From: Flavobacterium branchiicola | Lineage (GTDB): Bacteria; Bacteroidota; Bacteroidia; Flavobacteriales; Flavobacteriaceae | Direction of reading: 5' to 3' | Assembly (NCBI RefSeq): GCF_018383905.1 | Contig: NZ_JAGYWA010000003.1 | Coordinates: 576,927 to 640,926 of the forward strand | Length of the DNA stretch: 64,000 bases | The notes under the pieces: model-generated | Told to the model about the DNA's origin: nothing | The model's input: the letters and a program-made list of their open reading frames with translations, nothing else | Databases searched by the model: none | Made by a program: the position numbers and the translations under genes | In this document: one piece after another, positions 1-7,605 of the stretch | Layout of the letters: every line of letters starts with the position of its first letter | Numbering within the stretch: position 1 is the stretch's first letter

Positions 1-162
1 ATGTTCCTAACGGAACATTTTCATTTGACATCCGATATTTCTACAGATGAAATGTTCCGATGGAACACTCTCTTGGAGCCGAATTATCGTCGAGAAGTTC
101 CGATGGAACATTATTTTGTTTTGACTTATATGCTTCTCAAAAACAATGTTCCAGCGGAACAT
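1..162. repeat. Array of four short palindromes (ATGTTCC-n-GGAACAT)
   Basis: Four copies of an inverted repeat with arms ATGTTCC and GGAACAT lie at 1-18, 52-68, 95-111 and 146-162. Loops are 3-4 bases and the copies start 51, 43 and 51 bases apart. Copies 1 and 4 have perfect arms; copies 2 and 3 each have one mismatch. The bases between copies are not conserved, so only the hairpins are being kept. The array lies just beyond the 3' end of the IS200-like transposase gene. REP palindromes mobilised or maintained by Y1 transposases (RAYT systems) are arranged this way. The array may continue left of the window. Confidence 0.85.
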
Positions 163-196
163 TTTATCGGTAACCTTAAAACCCCACCAACTCATA

Positions 197-213
197 TCGT
201 CCCGTAGGGACGA
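197..213. repeat. Perfect 7-3-7 palindrome next to transposase stop
   Basis: The arms TCGTCCC and GGGACGA are perfect and flank the loop GTA. The palindrome ends six bases before the stop codon of the transposase gene on the minus strand. Its arms differ from the neighbouring ATGTTCC array, so it may be the end hairpin recognised by the transposase or a terminator stem. Either role is inference. Confidence 0.6.
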
Positions 214-219
214 CTGAAA

Positions 220-681
220 TTACAATAATGGTTCCTTAAAAACATATTGCACATCATACTCGACTTCAAAGGCTTCTAACATTTTCTGATATTCCTCCAG
301 AAACGTTTTCTTTTGATGATGTTGTTCCTGATTTTGTATGTAGCGAATCACATTAGGCACATGACTTCTGGAATATGAAAAGGCACCATAACCTTCTTGC
401 CAGGCAAAATTTAAACAAAATTTTTGCTCTTTAATCCATTTGCTGGTTTCTGTTTTTACATTCTGAATAAGCGATGAAACAGATTGCGTCGGACGCATTC
501 CGATAAAAATATGAATATGATCAGGCATGCTATTTATACAAAGCATCTTATGTTGATTAGATTGAATAATCCCTGTTATATATTGATGCAATCTGTCTTT
601 CCATTCCTTATCAATCAATGCTTTTCTATATTTTACCGCGAAAACAAACTGAATATGCAGCTGTGTGTATGTATTTGCCAT
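220..681 (-). CDS. IS200/IS605-like Y1 (HUH) transposase, REP-associated type
   Basis: This 153-residue protein has the length and layout of single-domain Y1 transposases, which cut and rejoin single-stranded DNA at hairpins. The metal-binding HUH motif is visible as His55-Ile-His57 (PDHIHIF). The probable nucleophile is Tyr114 in the segment VIRYIQNQEQHH. The GYGAFSYS stretch before it is also typical of the family. No second (TnpB-like) gene is next to it. It sits beside an array of four near-identical palindromes, which fits a REP-associated transposase better than a complete IS200, but the two cannot be told apart without finding the element ends. The gene is intact, with an ATG start and a TAA stop. 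Confidence 0.85.
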   Translation of the reverse strand: MANTYTQLHIQFVFAVKYRKALIDKEWKDRLHQYITGIIQSNQHKMLCINSMPDHIHIFIGMRPTQSVSSLIQNVKTETSKWIKEQKFCLNFAWQEGYGAFSYSRSHVPNVIRYIQNQEQHHQKKTFLEEYQKMLEAFEVEYDVQYVFKEPLL

Positions 682-825
682 TATTATCTACTGATGAAAC
701 ATTCCAAGTAGAACGAAGAAAAACAATGTTTCTTATTTATATTTGATAGATTTTTCTTTCAAAAACAACACACTATCCTTTTTCTTAGTAAAATGGATTT
801 GAGAATATTTTATCTCTAAAAAATA

Positions 826-2175
826 TTACGACAACTTTTCAAAAATAATTCGTTCATTTTCTGTCAGTTTTTTAATGATTTTACCATAATCTTCGCTTGG
901 TCCAAAGGTGGTATACATCACGCTTTCCCAGCAATAATCGGCCATTTCCTGAACATCATTTTCTGCGTTAGAATATTCTTTTAGTTTTTCTTCTGTAAAA
1001 TAATATACTGCAAAGTTTTCTTTACTATCCAACAATAACTTTAAGCCATTTTCATTTGCATAATAAGATATGAAAGCCATATTATGCGGATGTTCCTGCA
1101 TCGATAAAACGGCATTAATATAGACACTTATCGATTTTTCGGTCAAACCAAATTTCTCCAGAAAAGCGGGTGTAAATTTCTGCTGAACAGACTGATGTTC
1201 TCCGTCAACCGTTTGAAAATACGATATCAGAGTGTCAAAGTATTTTTCATCTTTTAATCCTAAGGCAAAAACGGCAAAAGTTGAAGGCATTCCACAATCT
1301 TCGGCTTCGAGATTATTGTACCATGCGTACTTCAGTTTTGCAAGATTAATATATTCTAAAATACTCTCGTGCAGGTTTGGATATTTTACTGCTCCGGCAA
1401 AAAGATAATGCTGTCCGCATTTAGGAAACCCCTTTATTGGAAGCAATTCTTTGATCTTTGATGAAAAACTAATTTCAAAGCTTTTAGGAAAATCCGTTTT
1501 CAAAAGCACATTTATAAAATTTAGTGCTTTCCCGAAACTTTCTTCATTATCGTTTTCCAGCTTAATGGCAATTGTTGCAAAAACATCATTGGCTTTACAA
1601 CTTAAATCATCGTCTTTGTATTCTGTTATTTCTTTTGAAAGTTTTCCAGTTCCGTTTTTCTTAAGTTGTTCCACTTCATCAGAACCTAATGCTGTAACTA
1701 TATCAAAATATTGCGTTGCTGTAACAGTTTCGTAACTAGCGCCATATTTAATATGACAAACCGCTACATAACAAACAAAACTTAATAATTCCTTTTCATC
1801 ACCAGATAAGATTCTTTTTGGCAATTTTTCTGCCGATTTCGGTACAAATATTTTATGATTCGTTTTGGTAACTTCATCAAATTTAGAACAAACTAATTCT
1901 CTTAGCTCGTTTCCTAAAACATAACTATAATTATTGAAACCACTTAATTTTTGAAGTTTCTCAAAGAAAGCTATATAAACTTCTTTAGAAAAAGTTCTCG
2001 TCTTAAAAAAGTACTTTATAACAGATGCAGGAAGAAATTTTTCACCCGAATCTAACCAATATGGATTTGGATAATCTTTATCTGTTTTACATGAATCACT
2101 ATTTATTGCTTCAATAAATCGCTCTAAAAGTGTTTCATTGCCTTCTATCGCTACTAAATAATTTAGTTCTCTCAT
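826..2175 (-). CDS. Hypothetical protein, 449 aa, paired with SUKH protein
   Basis: I do not recognise this protein. It has no signal peptide and no membrane segment, and looks like a soluble, mostly helical cytoplasmic protein. It is rich in Lys and Glu and contains repeated helix-sized blocks such as residues around KYFDTLISYF. It starts with ATG 38 bases downstream of the SUKH-family gene on the same strand, so the two are probably co-transcribed. SUKH proteins often act as immunity proteins in toxin systems, or as partners of large uncharacterised cytoplasmic proteins. Whether this protein belongs to such a system cannot be decided here: no toxin nuclease motif or secretion signal is visible. 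Confidence 0.75.
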   Translation of the reverse strand: MRELNYLVAIEGNETLLERFIEAINSDSCKTDKDYPNPYWLDSGEKFLPASVIKYFFKTRTFSKEVYIAFFEKLQKLSGFNNYSYVLGNELRELVCSKFDEVTKTNHKIFVPKSAEKLPKRILSGDEKELLSFVCYVAVCHIKYGASYETVTATQYFDIVTALGSDEVEQLKKNGTGKLSKEITEYKDDDLSCKANDVFATIAIKLENDNEESFGKALNFINVLLKTDFPKSFEISFSSKIKELLPIKGFPKCGQHYLFAGAVKYPNLHESILEYINLAKLKYAWYNNLEAEDCGMPSTFAVFALGLKDEKYFDTLISYFQTVDGEHQSVQQKFTPAFLEKFGLTEKSISVYINAVLSMQEHPHNMAFISYYANENGLKLLLDSKENFAVYYFTEEKLKEYSNAENDVQEMADYCWESVMYTTFGPSEDYGKIIKKLTENERIIFEKLS

Positions 2176-2213
2176 TCTTATTTCGGCTTGTATATATATT
2201 TGAAATTCAATTT

Positions 2214-2912
2214 TTAATCTTCGTCATCTTCATATTCTTCCTCATCATCATAAGAAAGATACGACCAGTCGAGATCTAAACTATCCAGAATTTGATCAAA
2301 TCGTTCCTGCTCAGAAGATCCTGCAAAAACGCCATTGCAAATGTTTTCTTCATCAAAAGAAAGGCTAATAACAGCATAAAATTCATCCGTATATACTTTT
2401 TGATTTTCTCTGCTTATTTCAGGTATCAATGTCCAGTTAGTTTCAATAAATTGTATTGTTTCATCATCAACTTCTCCAAAATAATTTCCGTTGTATTGTA
2501 ATCCTCCCAATGTGCCATTATATGCAGCCATTAGCAAAAAGAAATCTTCTGCTGTTTCAGTTTCAATCATCCAGTCCGATTTTTCAACAGTATCATAATT
2601 TACCCAAATTGGCGGATTCTCAACTTTTAAATCTTCTGTTTTAATTCCCCAAAAAGCCACAACCTGATTTTCTTCATAAATTACCAAATAACCATCATCA
2701 GAAAATCCAATTTCGTGATCCGGTTTTAACAGTCGGTTATGTGAATAATTAAGAGTTTCGTGTTTTCCTAATTCTAAATAATAAGCTCTGATTTTTTTAG
2801 GTAAAGTCAGATCTAATTGCTTTTCAAGTACAGAAATTTCATCTTCAGAAAATCCATGGTTTTCATTCTCCGGGATATTGTAAAGACGTTTGATCTTTTG
2901 TATAAAATTCAT
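2214..2912 (-). CDS. SMI1/KNR4 (SUKH) family protein
   Basis: This 232-residue cytoplasmic protein carries the SUKH hallmark near the N-terminus: a helix followed by LDLTLPKKIRAYYLELG, with Trp/Gly-containing strands after it (VVAFWGIKTED). Many bacterial SUKH proteins are immunity proteins that neutralise polymorphic toxins; others are of unknown role. The C-terminus is a strongly acidic tail (DDEEEYEDDED), which is common in immunity proteins that bind basic nucleases. It is the first gene of a two-gene unit with the downstream 449-residue unknown. Family assignment is fairly sure; the immunity role is inference. Confidence 0.75.
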   Translation of the reverse strand: MNFIQKIKRLYNIPENENHGFSEDEISVLEKQLDLTLPKKIRAYYLELGKHETLNYSHNRLLKPDHEIGFSDDGYLVIYEENQVVAFWGIKTEDLKVENPPIWVNYDTVEKSDWMIETETAEDFFLLMAAYNGTLGGLQYNGNYFGEVDDETIQFIETNWTLIPEISRENQKVYTDEFYAVISLSFDEENICNGVFAGSSEQERFDQILDSLDLDWSYLSYDDEEEYEDDED

Positions 2913-3026
2913 TTATTACTTTTTTAATCATACAATTTCGTTACTACTTCAAACAGCTTAGAATCAAACTCTAAACCACTTAAAACGCAGCATTAAAATT
3001 GCTTTAATAATAAGGATTGTTTTGTT

Positions 3027-3344
3027 TTATTTCTCAAAAAAAAGCTCCAGTTGTCTAAAAACCGGAATCAGGGATTTTCCTTTTTCTGATAAATTATATT
3101 CAATATGAAGAGGTTTTAGTTTGATGACATTTTTATCCAGAAGTCCAAATTCTTCGAGTTCTCTTAATGCCACGGCAATAGATTGTTTATTTGCTCCTTG
3201 AATATCTCTTAAAAGTCCGTTGAAACGGATTGGTCCATCAACAGCTAATAAATAAATCTGAGGTTTCCATTTACCTGATAATAATTTTAAAAGTCCTTCT
3301 GCCGGACAACCGCTTTCTTTTTGAGGCAAATTTTCTGTAGTCAT
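3027..3344 (-). CDS. HxlR-family winged-helix regulator
   Basis: A 105-residue single-domain DNA-binding protein. The HxlR pattern is clear: a Cys near the N-terminus (GCPAEGLLKLLSGKWKPQI), then RFNGLLRDIQGANKQSIAVALRELEEFGLL as the winged-helix recognition region, then the wing and a last dimerising helix. HxlR proteins often sense redox state or reactive electrophiles through the N-terminal Cys. The gene is divergent from the DsbA/FrnE-like lipoprotein gene, separated by 97 bases, so it probably controls that gene and itself. Confidence 0.9.
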   Translation of the reverse strand: MTTENLPQKESGCPAEGLLKLLSGKWKPQIYLLAVDGPIRFNGLLRDIQGANKQSIAVALRELEEFGLLDKNVIKLKPLHIEYNLSEKGKSLIPVFRQLELFFEK

Positions 3345-3441
3345 ATTTTTTAGACTAATTGACTGGTGAATAAATACAAACGAACTTAGCCATAAAAATA
3401 TAAAAATTTAAAAGCCCAGCGTAATTTTTTAAACAGTTTTT

Positions 3442-4431
3442 ATGAAAATTCTGTCCCTTTTTTTAATCCTGATTTCCTGTATCAGTTGCCAATTCAAAAC
3501 AAATTTAAAAATGAACGAAAATAAAACAAATCCCTTATTATGTGATCCGGTTACCGGAACTTGTGAAATGCCAATGGGTGAAAAATCGAATGAAACTGCC
3601 ACAATTTCAACTGAAGAAAAACCGGTGAAAATAATTTATTATACAGATCCTATTTGTTCTTCGTGTTGGGGAATTGAGCCTCAGTTACGAAAACTTAAGC
3701 TGGAATATGGTGATTACTTTGAAATTGAATATCGCATGGGAGGTTTGTTACCCGATTGGAGTTACAACAGTGGCGGCATAAGCAAACCAGCTGACGTAGC
3801 GGAGCATTGGGATGAAGCGAGTTTACATTATGAAATGCCAATTGATGGAGATGTATGGATTGAAGATCCGCTGAATTCTTCTTATCCTTCGTGCATTGCT
3901 ATGAAAGCCGCACAGATACAAAGCAAACAGAAAGCAGTAGTTTTTATGCGTATTCTTCGTGAAAAATTATTTCTGGAAAAGAAAAATATTGCCAAATGGG
4001 ATAACATTGAAGAAGCCGCAAAATTGGCTAATCTTGATATTCAAAAACTGAAAACGGATTATGAAGGAGATGCCAGAAAGCTTTTTCAGGAAGATCTTGA
4101 TTACGGAAAAAAACTGGGTGTAAGAGGTTTTCCAACGTTATTCTTTTCTGACGGAAATAGTAACCAATTTACCGTTTATGGTTCTAAACCCTACGCTGCG
4201 TACGAAAATGCTTTGGTAGCTTTATTTCTTGGGGCAAAAAAGAAAAATATTCCGAATGAAAACCCATTAGATCTTTTTGACATTTATCCCACATTAACAG
4301 CAAAAGAATATGCTGTACTCTTAGATAAATCCTATTTTGATGCTCGTATGATTCTGGGGAAATTATACGAAAAAGGTAAACTGAACAAAATATCTACTAA
4401 GAATGGTTCACTTTATTTTATAAAATCATGA
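3442..4431 (+). CDS. DsbA/FrnE-like thioredoxin-fold lipoprotein
   Basis: This 329-residue protein belongs to the DsbA-like group that includes FrnE and the YjbH/SpxH adaptors. The active-site motif is Cys72-Ser-Ser-Cys75 in DPICSSCWG, followed by the inserted helical domain and a cis-Pro segment (GVRGFPTLFF). The N-terminus is a lipoprotein signal with the lipobox ending at Cys13, so the protein should be membrane-anchored outside the cytoplasm, although most YjbH relatives are cytoplasmic. Between the anchor and the domain is a second Cys pair (Cys34 and Cys41 in LLCDPVTGTCEMP), possibly a redox or metal site. The C-terminal 45 residues resemble a small winged-helix extension. It is divergent from an HxlR regulator and ends in a clear terminator. 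Confidence 0.8.
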   Translation: MKILSLFLILISCISCQFKTNLKMNENKTNPLLCDPVTGTCEMPMGEKSNETATISTEEKPVKIIYYTDPICSSCWGIEPQLRKLKLEYGDYFEIEYRMGGLLPDWSYNSGGISKPADVAEHWDEASLHYEMPIDGDVWIEDPLNSSYPSCIAMKAAQIQSKQKAVVFMRILREKLFLEKKNIAKWDNIEEAAKLANLDIQKLKTDYEGDARKLFQEDLDYGKKLGVRGFPTLFFSDGNSNQFTVYGSKPYAAYENALVALFLGAKKKNIPNENPLDLFDIYPTLTAKEYAVLLDKSYFDARMILGKLYEKGKLNKISTKNGSLYFIKS

Positions 4432-4437
4432 TTTATC

Positions 4438-4473
4438 AAAGCCACAAAAAATCAACTTTGTGGCTTTTTTTTT
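4438..4473 (+). terminator. Intrinsic terminator of the DsbA-like gene
   Basis: A perfect 11-bp stem (4438-4448 with 4457-4467, arms AAAGCCACAAA and TTTGTGGCTTT) with an 8-base loop is followed by a T-run. It begins seven bases after the stop codon. Confidence 0.85.
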
Positions 4474-4479
4474 CGAATA

Positions 4480-4967
4480 CTTGTATTGATTTTACCGCAG
4501 AGAACGCTAAGTTTTTTCGCAAAGGGCGCGATTTTTTTTTTTAAGAATCATTAAAATGAAAAAGTTCTCAAAGCTTTGTATAGACATAGCTTTGCGAACT
4601 TAATTTATAGATTATAATTAGTCTTAGAATTTAAAAAAAACCTTAGCGAACTTTGCGTTAATTTTTATATCACCAACAAAACATCATAATTTCAGCCAAC
4701 GAGAAAATAAAAATCTTGTATTAATTTTACCGCAGAGAACGCTAAGTTTTTTCGCAAAGGGCGTAAAGTTTTTTGAGAATCATTAAAATGAAAAAGTTCA
4801 CAAAGCTTTATGTAGAACATAGCTTTGTATAGACATAGCTCTGTATAGACACAGCTTTGCGAACTTAATTTATAGATTATGATTAGTCTTATAATTTTAA
4901 AAAAAAACTTAGCGAACTTTGCGTTAATTTTTATATCACCAACAAAACATCATAATCTCAACCAACG
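4480..4967. repeat. Tandem duplication of a ~240-bp intergenic element
   Basis: Two direct copies fill most of the 660-base gap: 4480-4714 and 4715-4967. Each begins TTGTATT.ATTTTACCGCAG, contains CGCTAAGTTTTTTCGCAAAGG near the left end and TTAGCGAACTTTGCGTTAAT near the right end (so each copy is itself inverted-repeat bounded), and ends ACATCATAAT.TCA.CCAACG. The copies differ by small changes, the second having an extra internal repeat of ATAGCTTTGTATAGACA. No credible reading frame crosses them. The bases from 4968 to 5091 show nothing distinctive beyond being the leader of the TauE-like gene. Confidence 0.85.
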
Positions 4968-5091
4968 GCTTATTCCCTTTTAAATTTACTCTGTCAAAAA
5001 ACGTTTTCGCTATTTTAATATTTAATTAAGAGATCAAATTTTTCATCAGAAAATTTCTATTCGTAAATTAGCATCAACAAAATTTATCCGA

Positions 5092-5928
5092 ATGACAGTA
5101 CTTACGTTTACCCTGATTATGATTCTTGGTGCATTTTTAGCAGGTTTTATTGGTTCATTATCAGGTTTAGGAGGTGGTATTATAATAATTCCGCTTCTAA
5201 CTATTATTCTGGGTGTCGATATTCATTATGCAATTGGTGCCGCTTTAGTTTCGGTAATTGCAACTTCTTCCGGTTCTGCCGCTGCCTATGTAAAAGAAGG
5301 AATTACCAATATGCGCCTGGGAATTTTTCTTGAAATTGCGACCACAATTGGAGCCGTTTGCGGTGCATTACTTTCTACTATCGCCCCTACTTCCTTTATC
5401 GCCGTTTTATTCGGACTTACATTAATTTTCTCCGCTATAAATTCACTTCGAAAGAAAGAAGAACATATTGTTTTAGAATCCAGTCCTCTGGCTAAAAAAC
5501 TAAGACTAAATGGAACATATCCAACCCACGACGGTGAAGTAGTAAGTTACGGAACCAAAAATGTAATTGGAGGTTTTAGCATGATGGGAGTTGCCGGAAT
5601 GATGTCTGGTTTATTAGGAATAGGATCTGGCGCTTTTAAGGTAATTGCAATGGATAATATTATGCGAATTCCGTTTAAGGTTTCAACTACAACCAGTAAT
5701 TTTATGATGGGAGTTACGGCTATGGCGAGTTCTGTAATTTATATTCAGAAAGGATATATAGAACCGGGAATCTGTATGCCTGTTGTAATTGGTGTATTAT
5801 TTGGCGCTATGGCCGGAGCTAAAATTTTGGTTAGAACTAACCCTAAAAAACTAAGAATCTTTTTTGCCTGTTTAATTTTTGTATTGGCAATTAATATGAT
5901 TTATAACGGATTAAATGGAAAAATCTAA
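5092..5928 (+). CDS. TauE/SafE family sulfite/organic anion exporter
   Basis: A 278-residue polytopic inner-membrane protein with the duplicated TauE/SafE architecture. The first half has the hallmark glycine-rich loop GSLSGLGGGIIIIPLL near residues 23-38; the second repeats it as GLLGIGSGAFKV near residues 173-184. About eight hydrophobic segments are visible. The family exports sulfite, sulfoacetate and related anions. The next gene, a DUF1634 protein, overlaps the end of this one, and such pairs are common, so the two probably form one transporter unit. The substrate cannot be read from sequence. Confidence 0.9.
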   Translation: MTVLTFTLIMILGAFLAGFIGSLSGLGGGIIIIPLLTIILGVDIHYAIGAALVSVIATSSGSAAAYVKEGITNMRLGIFLEIATTIGAVCGALLSTIAPTSFIAVLFGLTLIFSAINSLRKKEEHIVLESSPLAKKLRLNGTYPTHDGEVVSYGTKNVIGGFSMMGVAGMMSGLLGIGSGAFKVIAMDNIMRIPFKVSTTTSNFMMGVTAMASSVIYIQKGYIEPGICMPVVIGVLFGAMAGAKILVRTNPKKLRIFFACLIFVLAINMIYNGLNGKI

Positions 5929-6322
5929 AACTATGCAACACGAAAAATTTGGAGAAAAAGATTTTCAGACCATTGTTGGAAATTTATTGCGTTACGGAGT
6001 TTGGATTTCATTATCTGTAGCGTTTATTGGAGGAATTGTTTACTTAATGCATCACGGAAATGACATTGAAGATTATTCTGTTTTTAAAGAAAATGACCGC
6101 AATATTTTTGAAGTTATTGGGGATATTTATAAAGGTGTTATTCGAGGGAATGGGGAATTTTTAATCTTCTTCGGAATTATATTATTGTTCCTGACTCCGG
6201 TATTCAGGGTTATATTGTCGTTGTTCTCCTTTATTCTTGAAAAAGATTATTTATATGTTGTTATCACGCTAATTGTTATTCTGATTATTATCACCAGTAT
6301 TTCATTTGGTTTTTCACATTGA
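5915..6322 (+). CDS. DUF1634 membrane protein, TauE partner
   Basis: A 135-residue protein with three predicted membrane helices (around residues 30-45, 85-105 and 112-132) and a soluble loop between the first two. This matches DUF1634, a family usually encoded directly after TauE/SafE permeases. The open frame can start at 5915, overlapping the upstream gene by 14 bases, or at the internal ATG at 5933 just after its stop (MQHEKFGEKDFQ). The later start also fits, because the family begins close to that segment. The role is unknown; a regulatory or accessory subunit of the exporter is inferred from the tight coupling. Confidence 0.85.
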   Translation: MEKSKTMQHEKFGEKDFQTIVGNLLRYGVWISLSVAFIGGIVYLMHHGNDIEDYSVFKENDRNIFEVIGDIYKGVIRGNGEFLIFFGIILLFLTPVFRVILSLFSFILEKDYLYVVITLIVILIIITSISFGFSH

Positions 6323-6327
6323 TAAAC

Positions 6328-6398
6328 GCTTTAAGCTTTAAGCTATAAGCAGTAGGCTTTTCTAAAAAGCTTATAGCCTACAGCTTAAGGCTTAAAGC
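6328..6398. repeat. Imperfect inverted repeat before the LLM oxidoreductase gene
   Basis: Arms of 17 bases (6328-6344 and 6382-6398, GCTTTAAGC.TTAAGCT) match with one mismatch. The inner parts contain the same blocks (ATAAGC and GTAGGC) in swapped order. It ends 15 bases before the ATG at 6414. It may be a read-through terminator of the TauE operon, a leader hairpin, or a decayed mobile palindrome. Confidence 0.7.
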
Positions 6399-6413
6399 AA
6401 AAAATAAAAATTT

Positions 6414-7436
6414 ATGGAAATAGGAATCGATAGTTTTGCTTCGGCAATGTACGGCGATAACAACACTTTAAGTAGTGTTGATGCCATGGAACAACTGCTT
6501 CAGCGTATTGAATTTGCTGATCAGGTTGGATTGGATGTTTTTGGAATTGGAGAACATCATAAAAAAGAATTTCTGGATTCTGCTACGGCTGTCATTTTGA
6601 GCGCCGCCGCAGCACGAACAAAAAATATACGATTATCGAGTGCTGTTTCAGTTTTAAGTGCTGCAGATCCTGTAAGGGTTTATCAAAGTTTTGCCACATT
6701 AGATTTGATTTCTAAAGGAAGGGCAGAAATTGTCGTTGGACGTGGTTCTTCTATAGAAGCTTATCCCCTTTTTGGATATGATCTAAATGACTATGATGCT
6801 CTTTTTAAAGAGAAACTGGAATTGCTTCTGCAAATTAGAGATAATGAATTTGTAAACTGGTCGGGGAAATTTCGTCCCGCATTAAATAATCTTCCGGTTT
6901 ATCCGAGAGCTTTGCAGGAAAAACTACCTGTTTGGCTTGGCGTTGGAGGAACTCCGGAATCTTTTGTCAGAGCCGGAAGTCTTGGTTTACCTTTGATGGT
7001 TGCCATTATTGGAGGACAAACACATCGTTTTCGCCCTTTAATTGACTTATACAGAGAAGCCGGAAAAGCAGCAGGTTACAAACCCGAAGAATTAATCGTT
7101 GGTTTGCATTCTCCTGGTTATGTTGCAACAACTACAGAAAAAGCAATAGAAGACTATTATCCGGGATATGCTGAACTTTGGACAAAATTAGGATACGAAC
7201 GTGGCTGGCCTCCAGTTACAAAAGGCAAATTTGATAGTTTAATTGATGATCTGGGTGTTTTAATTGTGGGAAGTCCGGAAAGAGCGGCCGAGAAAATTCT
7301 GCGTCACAGTGAAGCTCTTGGAGGTGTTGACCGATTTACTTTTCAAATGGATAATGCAGGATTGACACATTCTCAATTAATGAATGCTATAGAACTTATC
7401 GGAACAAAACTGATTCCTTTAATTAAAAAAGGATAA
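6414..7436 (+). CDS. LLM-class flavin-dependent oxidoreductase (luciferase-like)
   Basis: A 340-residue soluble protein with the bacterial luciferase TIM-barrel pattern: MEIGIDSFA at the start, FGIGEHHKKEF near residue 45, RLSSAVSVLSAADPVRVYQSFATLDLISKGRAEIVVGRGS near residues 75-120, and the C-terminal VGSPERAAEKILRHSE. It uses reduced flavin (FMN or F420-like) in oxidations of unknown substrates. It closely fits the LLM subgroup common as a stand-alone gene in Bacteroidota. No partner flavin reductase is adjacent. It follows a long hairpin and is probably transcribed alone. Confidence 0.9.
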   Translation: MEIGIDSFASAMYGDNNTLSSVDAMEQLLQRIEFADQVGLDVFGIGEHHKKEFLDSATAVILSAAAARTKNIRLSSAVSVLSAADPVRVYQSFATLDLISKGRAEIVVGRGSSIEAYPLFGYDLNDYDALFKEKLELLLQIRDNEFVNWSGKFRPALNNLPVYPRALQEKLPVWLGVGGTPESFVRAGSLGLPLMVAIIGGQTHRFRPLIDLYREAGKAAGYKPEELIVGLHSPGYVATTTEKAIEDYYPGYAELWTKLGYERGWPPVTKGKFDSLIDDLGVLIVGSPERAAEKILRHSEALGGVDRFTFQMDNAGLTHSQLMNAIELIGTKLIPLIKKG

Positions 7437-7465
7437 TACTTTGGGGTTTAGGCCACGGATTTAAA

Positions 7466-7540
7466 GGATTAAACGGATTTGCACTGATTCATTTCTATGC
7501 GTTATATAAAAAAAAGAATCAGTGCAAATCCGTTTAATCC
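7466..7540. repeat. Perfect 25-bp inverted repeat
   Basis: The arms 7466-7490 and 7516-7540 are exact reverse complements over 25 bases; each contains AAACGGATTTGCACTGATTC or its complement. The 25-base loop is AT-rich. It lies between two convergent genes. Its GGATTAAACGGATTT motif recurs in shorter form in the elements near 38.4 and 53.5 kb. Confidence 0.9.
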
Positions 7541-7558
7541 GCGGGCAATAAAAACAAA

Positions 7559-7590
7559 AAAGCATCCGTATGAACGGATGCTTTCTTTTT
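7559..7590. terminator. Bidirectional terminator between LLM and TonB receptor genes
   Basis: A perfect 11-bp stem (AAAGCATCCGT, 7559-7569, with 7574-7584) has T-rich sequence after it on the plus strand and an A-rich run before it, so it can stop transcription from both convergent genes. Confidence 0.8.
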
Positions 7591-7605
7591 ATATTGAACT
7601 TACGA

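Noticed and set aside
1..162. CRISPR array
   Set aside because: Repeats are only 17-18 bases, palindromic, and separated by 26-34 bases; no cas gene is in the window.
1..207. Open frame of 68 codons at the left edge on the plus strand, and a 62-codon frame opposite
   Set aside because: Both are made of the palindrome array. The repeated words (FRWN, VPMEH) result from the repeats, and there is no family-like content.
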